From positions 26,910,068 through 26,974,067 of the forward strand of contig JAOANR010000014.1 in NCBI GenBank assembly GCA_030278955.1: DNA of 64,000 nt, read 5' to 3'. This DNA is from Hygrophila difformis. Lineage: Eukaryota > Streptophyta > Magnoliopsida > Lamiales > Acanthaceae. The notes under the pieces were generated by a model, which did not search any database, was not told the origin of the DNA, and saw only the letters and a program-made list of their open reading frames with translations. This document shows, piece by piece, positions 23,911 through 35,230 of the stretch. How positions within the stretch are numbered: the stretch's first letter is position 1; each line of letters starts with the position of its first letter. The position numbers and the translations under genes were made by a program.

Positions 23911-24450
23911 ACCCATGTCGCCAACCTCTTCCTGTCGCGAGACCACGTCTAGCGACAGGAAGACTGTTCCGCGACATGGATGCCTAGGGACACTTGTCTT
24001 AATATTTTTCAAACCCTCAGTCGTGAGGCACTCCTGTCGCGAACCCACGGTTTGCGACACAATCTTTGCTTAGCGGCTGAGGACCAAAGCTCTTGCATCT
24101 ATTCTCTGAATGGCTCTATCGAGAAACCCCTGTCGCCAACCCACGGTTCGCGACACACTTTTGCTTCGACACAGGAAATTATGCCTTGATAAAATTTTTG
24201 AAAACCCCAGTCGCTAAACCATCCTGTCGTGAGACCACGTCTCGCGACACAATTTTTGAGTCTCGCGACTGGGACCCAAACACTTAGGAGATTTTCAGCA
24301 AAGCCTTGTGGCGCCAGACTCCTGTCGCGTGACCATGTCTAGCGACACACTTCCTGTCTAGCGACACAAAGCCTAGCCTACCAAAAATTTCCAAAATTAT
24401 CCTGTCGAGATACCCATGTCGCGAGCTTCGGTTAGCGACACAAATTATGG
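23911..24450. repeat. CG-rich palindrome array (downstream, 5' LTR)
   Basis: CTGTCGCGA / TCGCGACA-type half-sites, separated by unrelated AT-rich sequence. It corresponds to the array at 13713-14475 on the opposite strand. Confidence 0.8.
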
Positions 24451-27130
24451 TATCAAGATAGGATCCATCTCTTTTTAATTTCCAAAAATTCTGACTTCTA
24501 ATCCTTCATTATATTGCATCACTCACGTCTTGACCCCACGGGTTAAGATGTAATATCCGAGTTTCAATATAAGGCGTTATGCTGCCGAAATTTTTATTCT
24601 CCATTCTCTCACTTACATAATTGAACCCTTAAGTCATTAATTAAAGATCATGATTAGCAATAATTAAGGTCAATAATTACCATGATTAAAGGATTTATGT
24701 TCAATTCTCATTAAAATATTTTTCTATAAACAAAACCTTAATGCCTTGAGCAGATAATCCGGACTGTAATTAATTACGGTATGAAGGGTTATTTGAGTCA
24801 TTAATTATGGATTAATTCCATCACCTTGTATGAGAAACCAATGTCTCTCGTACAAGGCATCCTATTTTATCTTATTTATCTTTAATTTCACATTTTGTCT
24901 TTCTCGTGATGTATGAATGAACAGTAAAAGATATTACAGAATAATGTCGGCGAACGGTCCCTTTATCGGGAAATGAAGTAGCTCGTAGTCTGAATATTAA
25001 TTACTGTTTGTTATTTTGCATGGTTTGGATAATAATTAACGAGTTCAGGCGAATGGTCTTTTTATCGGGAAATGAAGTAGCCACTTAGTTATTTACTATT
25101 CAAATACAGTCTTTATTCTCTTTACCTTAATTTCCAAACCCAAATTCCAATCTATAGTATAAGTTGGTTGATATCTGTCAATATTAGCTGATGAATACTG
25201 CAGAGAGGAAGCATGTAAGTTTTTATCTGAATTCGCAGACAGTAGGGGCCCAACTGGCAGCGACACTGCCATTATAGGGTTTCTACTATCTAAATTCACT
25301 CCATCCGAATAATTGGGAAACTGGATAGCAGATGTTTGCAATCCACCTGATTATTCTGCCACCTCTATTGGCCTCCCGGCCACTTCATATCTGTGTTCCG
25401 CATTCTGTCTAAACCCACTCTTATATTTTGGGTTGATTAATTTTACACTTCCATATATCTGTATGCATGATATTATTATGTAATTATTGTGGTTTATAAT
25501 ATTTTGGGATCCTTCCCTTGGACAGTAGAAGTCTAGATCTAAATAGATACTGCGTAATAAATTTTCAACAAAAATTCATTTATAAAATCCGGATCTAAGT
25601 AAGGGATAAATTCCTCAGTTATGACTAGTTCATATTCGGTCAAGGGTTAAATTTTGGGAAATTAGAAGCAGAGTCAGCGATTAGGTCTCTTCTAGACTGA
25701 AAGGGTATGTGTTCTTATTGAGAGTCTAGTACCTATTTAGGGAATGGTTTTCAAATCTATTAGTTTCCAAAATTGCTATGTGTTGGGAATTTAGTCTTAA
25801 CTGTCACACCGAGATGGGATCCACTTGGATTCAAATACAGTGTAACAGATAATTCTAAAGGACCAATGCGTAGGCCTTGGTTATTTTCTAAGATAGGGTT
25901 GAGCTCCTTTCAACTGCTATCCTCCTCTGCCAATGCCTATTTTTGAGTCCTGAGTGAGTGGATCCGGAACGAACTAATCTATTAGTTCGTTTCATTAGTT
26001 TGTATCTCATAACCACCCGGAAGGAAGTAAACACTGCGAGCGGTTCATCGAGATCCGGGAATTCTTGACCCACATCCGGTCATCCTGACTGGGGGCTTTC
26101 TTTTACTACCAGTACGAAGCTTTTGAAACCTCCGAGTGATAGAGTTTTAACTGCTTTCTTTAAAATGCTTTCTTTACTGCCTTCTTTTAAATGCTTTTGT
26201 AGAGGTCACTCGGATACGTCACTAGATCTTCTAACTGCTACTAGGACTGAGAGTTAAGGGATAGTTCAGGCTTATTTGTAAACTTTGAGTGTGACATGGG
26301 GGAATGATAGCAGTACTTGGCACTTCAACTAATGATCTGTCGGGTGTTGCTTATCCACCACAGATGAAATAACATACCCTGGCCGGGGCAGTTATGAATC
26401 TGTGGTATCTTAGAATTTGTTGTATTAAGAACATGTAAACTCATATTGTAAGTACCTGTCTGTTAAAAAGAACATAGTACTGAGAGCATGAGAACCAGCT
26501 ATCTGACAGGATTATCCCAAACAAAGATCTGTATATAAAAATGGAAGTTTAATTATGCTTTACCTAAATCTTGTCCAATCTTTATTCTTTTCTCCCTGTC
26601 CATTCTGTCATCATTTTGAATCAGCTTCATAGATAACATAGCTTAGATTCACAGTTTTCTTAGAATAATTTTATTGCTTCCATAGGGTAAATTTACCTGC
26701 TTTTCTAGACCTAAATTTTAATTGCTTTTTTGCTTAAATTTATCTGCATTCTAGGATAGATCTTTGCATGCTTTGTAGAATAACTTTAATTGCTTTCTTA
26801 ACTAGTTTAAATTCAGTAAGGAAGTTGTTAGACAACTTCTCAAACTGATTCGAGTAACCGAGTTGAAAATCTTGTAAAATGACGTGGGCCCTGCTTCCAT
26901 CGCACATTCTCCAGTGAACGATCCGGACTTACCTACAAATTATTGCAATTTTTGAAACCGTGCGCTTTCGGGCCACAGTTTCTTAACACGAGTAATAAAA
27001 ACATGACAACCTATACATATATCCCTAATCCCAACTCCGAATTCATAAATTGGTTTCATTAAATAAAATCAAGAACGGGATTATATTCTTGTAAGAAAAT
27101 ACTCGTGTGGGGAAATTGTCAAAAGTTTCA

Positions 27131-27147
27131 TGGCGCCGTTGCCGGGG
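27131..27147 (+). other. Primer-binding site, tRNA-Asp
   Basis: TGGCGCCGTTGCCGGGG is an exact complement of the 3' end of plant tRNA-Asp, directly after the LTR. Confidence 0.95.
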
Positions 27148-27250
27148 AGGATGCAGCGCCATTTTATAAGAGAATTAAACTCCTGATTTACTCACAGCTA
27201 GTGTACATGCTCTATTCAAAACAAAAATATCTCAGTCTCAAAAATCAATC

Positions 27251-27340
27251 ACAATTAGAGCAGTAAAGCTCTAAATGTGAGGATGTTGGTTTCTGAGAAA
27301 TAATACTTCTACACCAGTTCTAACCTGGGGATGGTTGCAG
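27251..27340 (+). promoter_or_regulatory. Leader stem-loop plus acceptor-like module (copy a)
   Basis: CACAATTAGAGC (27251-27262) pairs with GCTCTAAATGTG (27269-27280) with one mismatch and a 6-nt loop. Then come AGGATGTTGG and, 60 nt after the stem, GGTTGCAG ending at 27340. Gag starts at 27369. Confidence 0.6.
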
Positions 27341-27368
27341 GTACTGCCCTCATTGAACGAAGCTGTAC

Positions 27369-29061
27369 ATGCAACGGAGAAAGGAAACACCACCTGAACT
27401 TCCACTCAACCTCGAAATAGAAAGGGAAGCTCGACGAATCAGAGCCCTCACTAAGCAGAGGAAAGAGCAGGAAAGAGGGAACGTGTAAGACAATCTTCTT
27501 CCAGTACGAGCAACGGAGTTTCGGACATGGCACAGTTACCAGGCAACAATCCACCCGTCATTCCCGATAACCCTGTCATCATTGACAATAACCCACCACC
27601 AATGCATGAGAACCGAGATGGAGATGGCGATGAGATAAATGACCCTCCACTGAATGAAATTCAAGATAAGGGGAATCTGCCCAACATCGGCAATCAAAAT
27701 CTCAACCCACCACCTCCCCAAAACCAATTCAATAACCCACTAAACCAGAATAATCCAAACAACCAGCACTTCCAGAATCCTCAGTTTCAGAACCCTCAAT
27801 TCAATCAGCATCAGAATCCTCCCAACCCAAATGATTTCAATGACCCCAGGAATTATTACCCACATCAGAACTTTTACCCACAGCACTATCAAAGAGGCCC
27901 AGGGAACAACCAACAAGCAGCAGCTGCTGACTATATGCAGCCCATTCTGGAGCCATATTTGAACATTCCTGGACAAGCGTCATTCTTGGCCAGGAATTTC
28001 GAATTAAAGCCGGCACTCATCAATCTTGTTCAGAGCAATCAGTTTGCGGGGGCAAGTGATGAAGACCCGCATGACCATCTGCAGACCTTCTTGGAACTAT
28101 GTGACACCATCAAGAATCATAATGTATCTCCTAACACTATTCGTTTGAGATTGTTCCCTTTTTCTTTGTCTAGTGGAGCCCAGACGTGGTACAAATCGCT
28201 GCTAGTCAATCAGAAGTCCACATGGGAAGAAGTGATCAGAAACTTCTTGGCAAAATACTTCCTGTAATCCAAGGTGGATGAATGCCGATCCAAAATTGCA
28301 GAGTTCAAGATGAAACCAGACGAGTCCCTATATGACGCTAAGGAGCGATTCTTCAACCCGCTCAGAAAATGTCCCCAACATCGTTTCCATGAGTGGGAAC
28401 AACTAAGGAAATTCTATAGCGGTTTGACCCCATCCTGGAAATACATGTTTGATGCTGCTGGTGGTCAACATTTGCTCCACATGCCAATGGATCAGGCCTG
28501 GGGCAAGATTGAAACAATGAGTGTAAACAGATCTGTCTTAACTGATGATGTTGATCCCCCTCCCCCTCGTGGTTTATGTGCTGTAGGTACAGCAGGCAAA
28601 TCCGAATTAGACAAGTTGAAAGATCAAGTGGCCGTGTTGGCCTTAAATCAAGAATCTGGAAGTTCTTCCCAAAATGCTGAACCTGTTTGTGGATCATGCC
28701 AGGGTCCACATCCTACTGAAGCTTGTCAACAGGTGACGAATGAGAGCTGCAACTATGCAGGTGGATTCCAAAACCGGCACCCTAACCTCTCATATTCCAA
28801 CAACAACGCCTTGAATTCACACCTGTTAACCCAGCCTCAACAGTTTAACCAACCCAGGCCCCAGCATTTCAACCCGAACTTTCAACCCCAGATTCTACCT
28901 AGGCCACCCCAGAACCAAAATTTCAAAACTTTCAGCAGCCACAGAATCAAGTTGTCCCCAATCAGAACCAGCCACAAGACCAATTTGCTTCTAACCAAAA
29001 CCAAGCCCAGAACCAGTGGAATCCACCTCAGCAGAAGCCACCTTCTAGGCTTGAGAACATA
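27369..29061 (+). pseudogene. Athila-type gag, with frameshifts and a stop
   Basis: Capsid-type Gag. The start MQRRKETPP at 27369 runs into a 1-base deletion near 27478 (compare the intact minus copy). The frame from 27527 has a Pro/Asn-rich stretch, then the conserved core with FELKPALINLVQ near 28000 and LFPFSLSSGAQTW near 28150. An in-frame TAA at 28265-28267 interrupts the core; the same frame resumes from 28268. A zinc-knuckle-like CGSCQGPHPTEAC lies near 28690. A further frameshift near 28925 breaks the Gln/Asn-rich tail, which continues in the frame of 29062. At least three lesions make it non-functional. Confidence 0.88.
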
Positions 29062-30230
29062 ATGACTGAATTAATCTCAAGCCAGAAGGAGATAAACACA
29101 CAGTTGCAGGCTTCCATTAGAAATGTGGAAACCCAGGTAATCCAGATGGCCAAAGAACTTCAGAAAAGAGATCAGGGGACTTTACCATGCAGTTCGGAAA
29201 AGAACCCCCAGTGTAAGGCTATCACGTTGAAATCAGGCAAGGTTCTGGCAGGGCCACAGATCAAAGAAGCACAAGGGGCGGAGTCTGACAAGGAATGTTT
29301 TGAGGAAAATCAGGGAACAGAGGATGAAGGAGAAAAAGAAAAAGAAACTGAGACAGCAGAACTCAGTGGAAAAACTGGTAAAGGTGAAGGTAAAATTTCT
29401 GACCCTTCACCACAAAAACATTTAGATGATAATAAGTATATGCCAAGGGTGCCATACCCTGCGCGTCTTAAAAATCTTAAATTCAAGAAATTTCTGGAAA
29501 GATTGAAAGCTGTTGAGATCACTATTCCCTTGGTCGAAATGATTTCAGAAATGCCCGTCTATGCTAAATTTCTTAAAGAAATGATTTCAGGGAAAAGGAA
29601 ATTCGACCAAGATGAAGTGGTGGTTTTAAACAGCAGCTGCAGTGCCATAATCCAAAGAGTGCTACCTGAGAAGAAGGAGGATCCGGGCTGTATCACACTG
29701 CCAGTCCATATCAGAAAGACAAATGTTGGAAAGGGATTATGCGACTTGGGGTCGAGCATCAACGTTATGCCACTCGCCATGGCAAAACGTCTTCTCTTGG
29801 GAGTGATTGAGCCGGTTACAATGAAATTACAACTGGCAGACCGGTCAATCACTCATCCCGTTGGGATACTGAAGGACATGATCGTCAAGACAGGAGGAAT
29901 ACTCTTTCCTGTCGACTTCATCATTCTCGACATAGAAGAAGACTATGAGATGCCACTGATCCTAGGCCGCCCCTTCCTTTCAACGGGTGGTGCACTGATA
30001 GACGCACGTTCAAATCAAATCAAGCTCCGTGTTGGAGAAGAAGAGCTGAATTTCAACATGGGCGAGCTGCAGAGGTTTCCGCATGAGGGAACTTGTTCCA
30101 CACTTGATGTAATAGATAGGAGAGAAGGAGAGCTAGACTCTAACACTGGGATTGTAATGATGTTGGATGATGACTTTTCAAAGCAGGTACTGAAGCCTGC
30201 TGGCGTGGAGCAAGAAGGTTGCAGCGCCAT
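29062..30230 (+). pseudogene. Gag tail and aspartic protease of the Athila-type element
   Basis: The open frame from 29062 carries a coiled-coil-like gag tail (MTELISSQKEINTQLQ), an acidic Glu/Lys-rich linker near 29290-29400, and then a retropepsin-type domain. DLGSSINVMP at about 29743 is the active-site region (DLGS instead of the usual DSG/DTG, as in other Athila proteases), and PLILGRPFL lies near 29955. A frameshift near 30215-30230 disconnects it from the RT frame that starts at about 30219. The ORF itself continues out of frame to 30414. Confidence 0.85.
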
Positions 30231-30766
30231 CCACTTCGCCAACCCCAAAATGGGGATTTGGAGGAATTTGACGGTGCCGATTTCCATGACGACGCCAACC
30301 AAGAGGAGGCGGATCCTGTGCAGATGCAGGATCCGAAAGGTAAATCTGAATTTCCCCCATCTAATTCTCGCAAATTACTTCCTTCGGTGGAATGCCCACC
30401 AGAGTTTGAACTAAAAATGCTACCGGACAATCTTAAGTATGCGTTTCTCGCTGAACATAAAATGTTACCGGTAATTGTGTCAGCTAAGCTAACACAAGAT
30501 CAAGAAAATGCTCTGGTGGGGGTGCTTAAAAAACATGTGCGTGCAATCGGTTGGACCATTTCTGACATCAAAGGAATAAGCCCTTCTGTTTGTATGCACA
30601 GGATTCTAATGGAGGAGAATTTCAAGCCTTCATGCCAGCCCCAACGAAGATTGAACCCACCCATGCAAGAAGTGGTAAGAAAGGAAGTGATCAAGCTGTT
30701 AGATGCCGGTATTATATACCCAATTTCTGACAGCAAATGGGTCAGTCCTGTGCAGGTTGTTCCCAA
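30219..30766 (+). pseudogene. Athila-type reverse transcriptase, N-terminal part
   Basis: This frame carries the pre-RT linker (PPEFELKMLP) and the RT N-terminus up to SDSKWVSPVQVVP, where the insertion breaks it at 30766/30767. If 30767-36944 is left out, the last two bases AA join G at 36945 to give AAG (Lys), then RGGM, in frame. This agrees with the length of the VVPKKGGM motif typical of Athila RTs. Confidence 0.9.
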
Positions 30767-30779
30767 CATCCTCATACTT
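30767..30779 (-). other. Polypurine-tract-like end of the one-LTR insertion
   Basis: The minus strand reads AAGTATGAGGATG, the same type as the AAATGTGAGGATGT tract before the Athila 3' LTR. The host RT sequence follows directly where a 3' LTR would be expected. Confidence 0.55.
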
Positions 30780-32339
30780 AAAATGTTGCTCGTCCCTTGA
30801 GCAACACACAAGATAGAAACGAGACACTTAAAATCATATATGAAATGAAACAAAAGAATGAATGTCTTCATAATATAGAAACGAGCGATTTTATGCTACA
30901 TAAATGGCAAAAGGCTGGAATTTTATAAACTTGACGATTTGAAATCCACATAATCAGTCACATAAAATCCATAGGCGAGAAACAAGCATCAAGGCATCTA
31001 TCAAATATAATAACTTCTTAATAGGTATGCTTTTAATTTCTTTTCTCTTTATTGAGTGATTGATGATTCGGTTTCACAAATTAGAAGAACCCCACTATCC
31101 TTATAATGGACGAGGCTTCAACTCTTTTGTTCATGACACTTTTGCTGAGTTGTAGACGGTTGAATTCGAGAAGCTACTTGTGCCAGAGGAACAATGTGCC
31201 AATCATCATAGCCAAATTCTTCTTTTTGTTTTCTTTTCTTTCTCTGTTTTTTTTTTCTGCCTCATTTTTTTTTCCTGCCTCATTTTTCATTTTTTTTTTT
31301 GGAGGCAGTTGGCTTTATATAATCAACTCAATAAGGAGATGTAAATTATTGCATACATTCATGTTAGATAATAGCCCTGATGCAGTTTCTAACCGAGATT
31401 GGATGTAACCTTCTATGCAAAACTCAAGTATAATCTTGTTCTTATAAACTCCAGCAGTTGTCATCTTAGATACATAAAATATGGCTTGGTTCGTCATTAA
31501 GAAGACTGAAATTCGTTTATAAAGTAATTGATAAAAAAGTGTTGAGTTTCTCACAAATTTTCCCAAAATTTTTAATAAGCCGTAATCTACACCAAAATAT
31601 ATGCTATTATGACTCAAATACTCCCACACAATTACTAGACATAAAACTAACTATATAGAAGCAAGATGGTAAGGTAATGACATATCTAAGAACACATAAT
31701 TCAGGCATGCGATTCTAATCAAACCTCTACCATGTCAGCACATGCTTTGTGTAAATGAGATTATAGAAATCCTTACCAAGACAAAAGTAAACAAAGAACA
31801 AAGTAACCTGATGTATTGCTCATGCTGCTATGATCTTGTTCCAGGTTGCAATTTAGAAGATCATTATCTGGTAATGAATCTCCCAGTACATAATTAATCC
31901 GGAAACAACTCACGCAATTATCATTTCAGATGGCAGAATTCCTATAAACCCAAGAGTACAATAGAAACAAAGAGAAAAGACAAATGGAACAATGTCACCT
32001 GATAGCTTCAAACACTTGTTATTGGATTAAAAATCCCAAGGATCAAAACTGAATGCAATCCTGTATTATCCTCAATCCAAAGATAATTATAATTACATTT
32101 ATCCAAGTGACAATATTCCCGAGTAGAACAACAGAAAAACAAAATAAAATAAAATAAAAAACTAACACAAAACAAAAACAGAAGACAAAATCAAGTCATA
32201 GTAGCATTTAATATATATTAGCTTAAACAAGTGCATAAGTACATATCATGCTCCAAATTGTTATCTCCTGAATCACCCACAAAATAGTTAGTAGACATTT
32301 CTTTCCTGATTTTATCTACCCTGGTTACTTGTCAAGATG
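30780..32339. other. Interior of the one-LTR insertion, no complete gene seen
   Basis: AT-rich sequence with an imperfect inverted repeat near 30784-30806 (GTTGCTC and GAGCAAC) and T-rich runs near 31220-31300. On the minus strand two stretches look like possible exons: near 31833-31915 (LGDSLPDNDLLN, followed by a GT) and near 32230-32310 (FVGDSGDNNLEHD). They resemble each other weakly, and I cannot assign them. Confidence 0.35.
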
Positions 32340-33158
32340 TTAAGGATTTGCCAGGTTGATTCCTTCTATGTTTGCTATCCTTGTTTCTAAGTTATATATT
32401 CTTCCATCAACATTACCTGGAACTTCACTACCTAGAGATCTTAATTTATGGATCCTTGCAGATTTTCTTGATAGACTGGTACTTAGTTTTCTGCCCCGCC
32501 CATTCATAGCCTACTGGATGAGTAAACAGGGAGCAAATACAGGAATACAAATGATATAGTAGAAAACCCACCATCCTCATACTTAAGTTTGAGCTATAAA
32601 TGAGAACTTAAGTACCAAGTTTTAAACACATGCTGAATTTGGAGTAATGATGACAGACATGGGATATGAATCAGGTCTAGTTTATGAAATTCTTTCCTGG
32701 TGATTCAAATACTGAAGCAAAACTTTCGAAAATATAACAGCCTTCCAAATGTCAATTTTATATATCAGGATTGCTTACTTGGTTGTATATAATTTGAAAA
32801 TTGATTAAAAGAGATAAGAGATAACCTTGGTGACAATCTATAAAGACCATGAAAAACATAAAATTCACCAAGGTATAGCATTCATAGCTTTGCAAAAACA
32901 TGATAATATATATATATATATTATATTTTAAATAAAAATTTCCAATTTCAGAATTTGCTTTGTCATGCATATTCTCTAGATAAAAATTCTGAAATTCATG
33001 TTCAGCATTCCCAAAGTAAGCAACCACCAACAAAGACTTATCCAAACTTTAAACACCTGTCCTCTAGAGATTTTTGTAAAGAGTTTGGAAGTGGAAGTTT
33101 AAAACAGTACGTTGAATTCCATTAGAAGGCTGTCCAATTTCTCAAAAATGGTCTCCAT
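32340..33158 (-). CDS. Probable small intron-containing gene or gene remnant, unknown function
   Basis: On the minus strand an AAACCCTAG-containing 5' leader (about 33650-33587) ends in a GT donor at 33586. The acceptor TTTGACAG touches an ATG at 33158. Coding exon 1 (33158-33111) is 16 codons, METIFEKLD...EFN, followed by GT. Coding exon 2 (32510-32340) joins in phase 0 after CCAGTAG and gives a basic stretch (RGRKLSTSLSRKSAR) and a coiled-coil-like end before TAA. The joined product would be 72 residues. Splice sites were judged by eye, and a middle exon in the 600-base intron is possible. The family is not recognised. It lies inside the one-LTR insertion in the same orientation as its LTR. 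Confidence 0.4.
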
Positions 33159-35207
33159 CTGTCAAAGATCCAATTTATGAACATGCCAGAGAATTAACAA
33201 TGAAATGGCAGACCCAATTCAAATCCCATGTCACAAACATCTTTAATTCCAACTTCAGTGTATAAACAAGTGGCCAAAAACTTCAATTCCTTCTCAAGAA
33301 CCATTGACACCAAAACAAACAACCTCAAACAAGGATAAACCATTGCCACGTTGTAATCCCACAACATTTAGCTAACAAAATTCACAACGAAACAACACAG
33401 GACTCACAGAATGCACAAAATCGAACAAATACATAGAATTCATGAAATTCCCAAAAGAAAATAAGAATTTCGAACCTAGCAGTGAGTTGGGCAGAAATCG
33501 AATCATCATTCAGACATTATGCTCTCCAGGAACTCCATCTTATGAATCTATGTCCTATTTCATCTAGCAAGGAAGAGTCGACATACCTGCTGTGATTACC
33601 AGAGAGTGGAGAATTGAAACCCTAGGTTGCGTTCATGGTTGTGAGACACGGAGAAGACAGATTCGCAGACCTGGATGGCGATTCCGACTACTGGGATGCT
33701 GTTAATGTGGCTGGAGTTTCAATTGAGAAAAGAAAATTGGGGATGCCCATGTCGCAGGAAGTGAGAAAAAGAGGAGGGAGAAAATAAAAGGCAACGGGGA
33801 AGTCTTGCGTAAGACTTATAATTTTAGGCTAGAAAAAGGAATTTTGTTCTCTTCAGTTATAGCACAAAACCGTGCGACTTGATATATTTTAGCACAAAAT
33901 TATTTTTTGTGCCATATCTGGTGAAGATTTACTGCAACAAATCTTTTATCTAAGGCATCTCTGTTTGGGTTTCAGAATTTTAAATCCCCCTCAATTCTCA
34001 ACTTTCTCCACATATTTCTTTTAATATATTAGGGATCCTACAACTCTAAAGTATCCAAACTAATCCATGTAAAATTCACAATAATTTATTCAACTTAATT
34101 TGGCATACCTTGCAATTGCTTGGTCATGGATCCTTAATTTTCATTTTTACCTGCTTGCATTCTTCCTTGGTTCACAATCTATAGAATCATATGCACTTGT
34201 CAGATACCTCTATTACCTACAAAAAGACAAAACAACAAAATATTTACACTATATACAATATTTATAGGCTATTTATGACAAAGCAGTGTGGAGTAAAATG
34301 TGTAATGCTGTGATAATGATTGTATAATTATTTTGGGATTGATGCAATGTTTGCTTGGCATAGTATATAACATGTTGCTTCTTATCCTTTCACTGCCCAA
34401 ACATAACTCCTACATCTGAGTCACTAGTATTGCACATAATCTTTAATGAAAGACTCCATTCTGCTGGTTGCATAGTAGGAGCTGTGATCAATGTCTCCAC
34501 CAGCTTATTACATCACTCATTTTCGAAGATGCATACCTTGTGGTGTCGTAGTAATTCTCACCACACAAACATTCCACCAAAGTTCACATCTTCTTAGCTT
34601 ATTTTTCCTTTTTTTATTTTCCACATGCCTGAAGAGTATATGTTAAATATGCTAAAATCCGGTCAAGCTCCTTGGTTTCTGTACAAGTTCATTTATACTA
34701 CTCTTCTTCAGGTATTCAACTCTATCTTGATGCTTCAAAGTTGGGATCCCCAGATATCCCATGACATCTGATTTGTTTGAATGTGAGGATTGTTAACAAA
34801 GTTAACATCCTCATACTTTTGTTCATGAATCCCATTGTTATGCTTGCAATCCTCATACTTATTGCCTGCTTGATCTTCCAATTTTCTCTGATCTTCATCA
34901 CACAGCAAAAAACAAAAAGAAAATTGTCCACCTGGTTGATGACCAATTACAGCCTACAAAAATAACAAAATAGAAAATCAAACAAGGAAAACAAAGAAAC
35001 AAAAATATTTACAGAGATGCAGTGAAAAGTTTCTTCAAGAAAGTGATCCAATCCATGCGATAATAGTTAATAGCCGGACCGGTTGCTCAATTTTCGCTCA
35101 AGCACTTCGCACTGCAAAAATGATGAAATAAAGAATCAATGAATCAAACAATAATGTGGAAATTTCAACTAAACTAAACCTTAAATACACCAGATTTCCA
35201 TTAACTC
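33159..35207. other. 5' leader/intron of the gene remnant, then non-coding interior
   Basis: 33159-33586 reads as a leader intron (minus strand) and 33587-33860 as a possible leader exon and promoter-proximal region. From 33860 to the primer site the sequence is AT-rich with no coding signal. Two copies of a GATGTTAAC- or TGAGGATTG-like motif lie near 34787-34815 and 34845-34860. Confidence 0.4.
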
Positions 35208-35224
35208 CCCGGCAACAGCGCCAA
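35208..35224 (-). other. Primer-binding site, tRNA-Asp type (one-LTR insertion)
   Basis: The minus strand reads TGGCGCTGTTGCCGGGG, one mismatch from the tRNA-Asp complement, six bases inside the LTR. Confidence 0.85.
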
Positions 35225-35230
35225 AAACTT

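Larger units (their letters stand above)
22501..27130 (+). repeat. Athila-type 5' LTR (4,630 bp)
   Basis: TGATAATGGCC to AAAAGTTTCA, followed at once by the tRNA-Asp primer site. It matches 43910-47891 closely over the shared part and matches the reverse complement of 11238-19096 more distantly. Confidence 0.94.
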
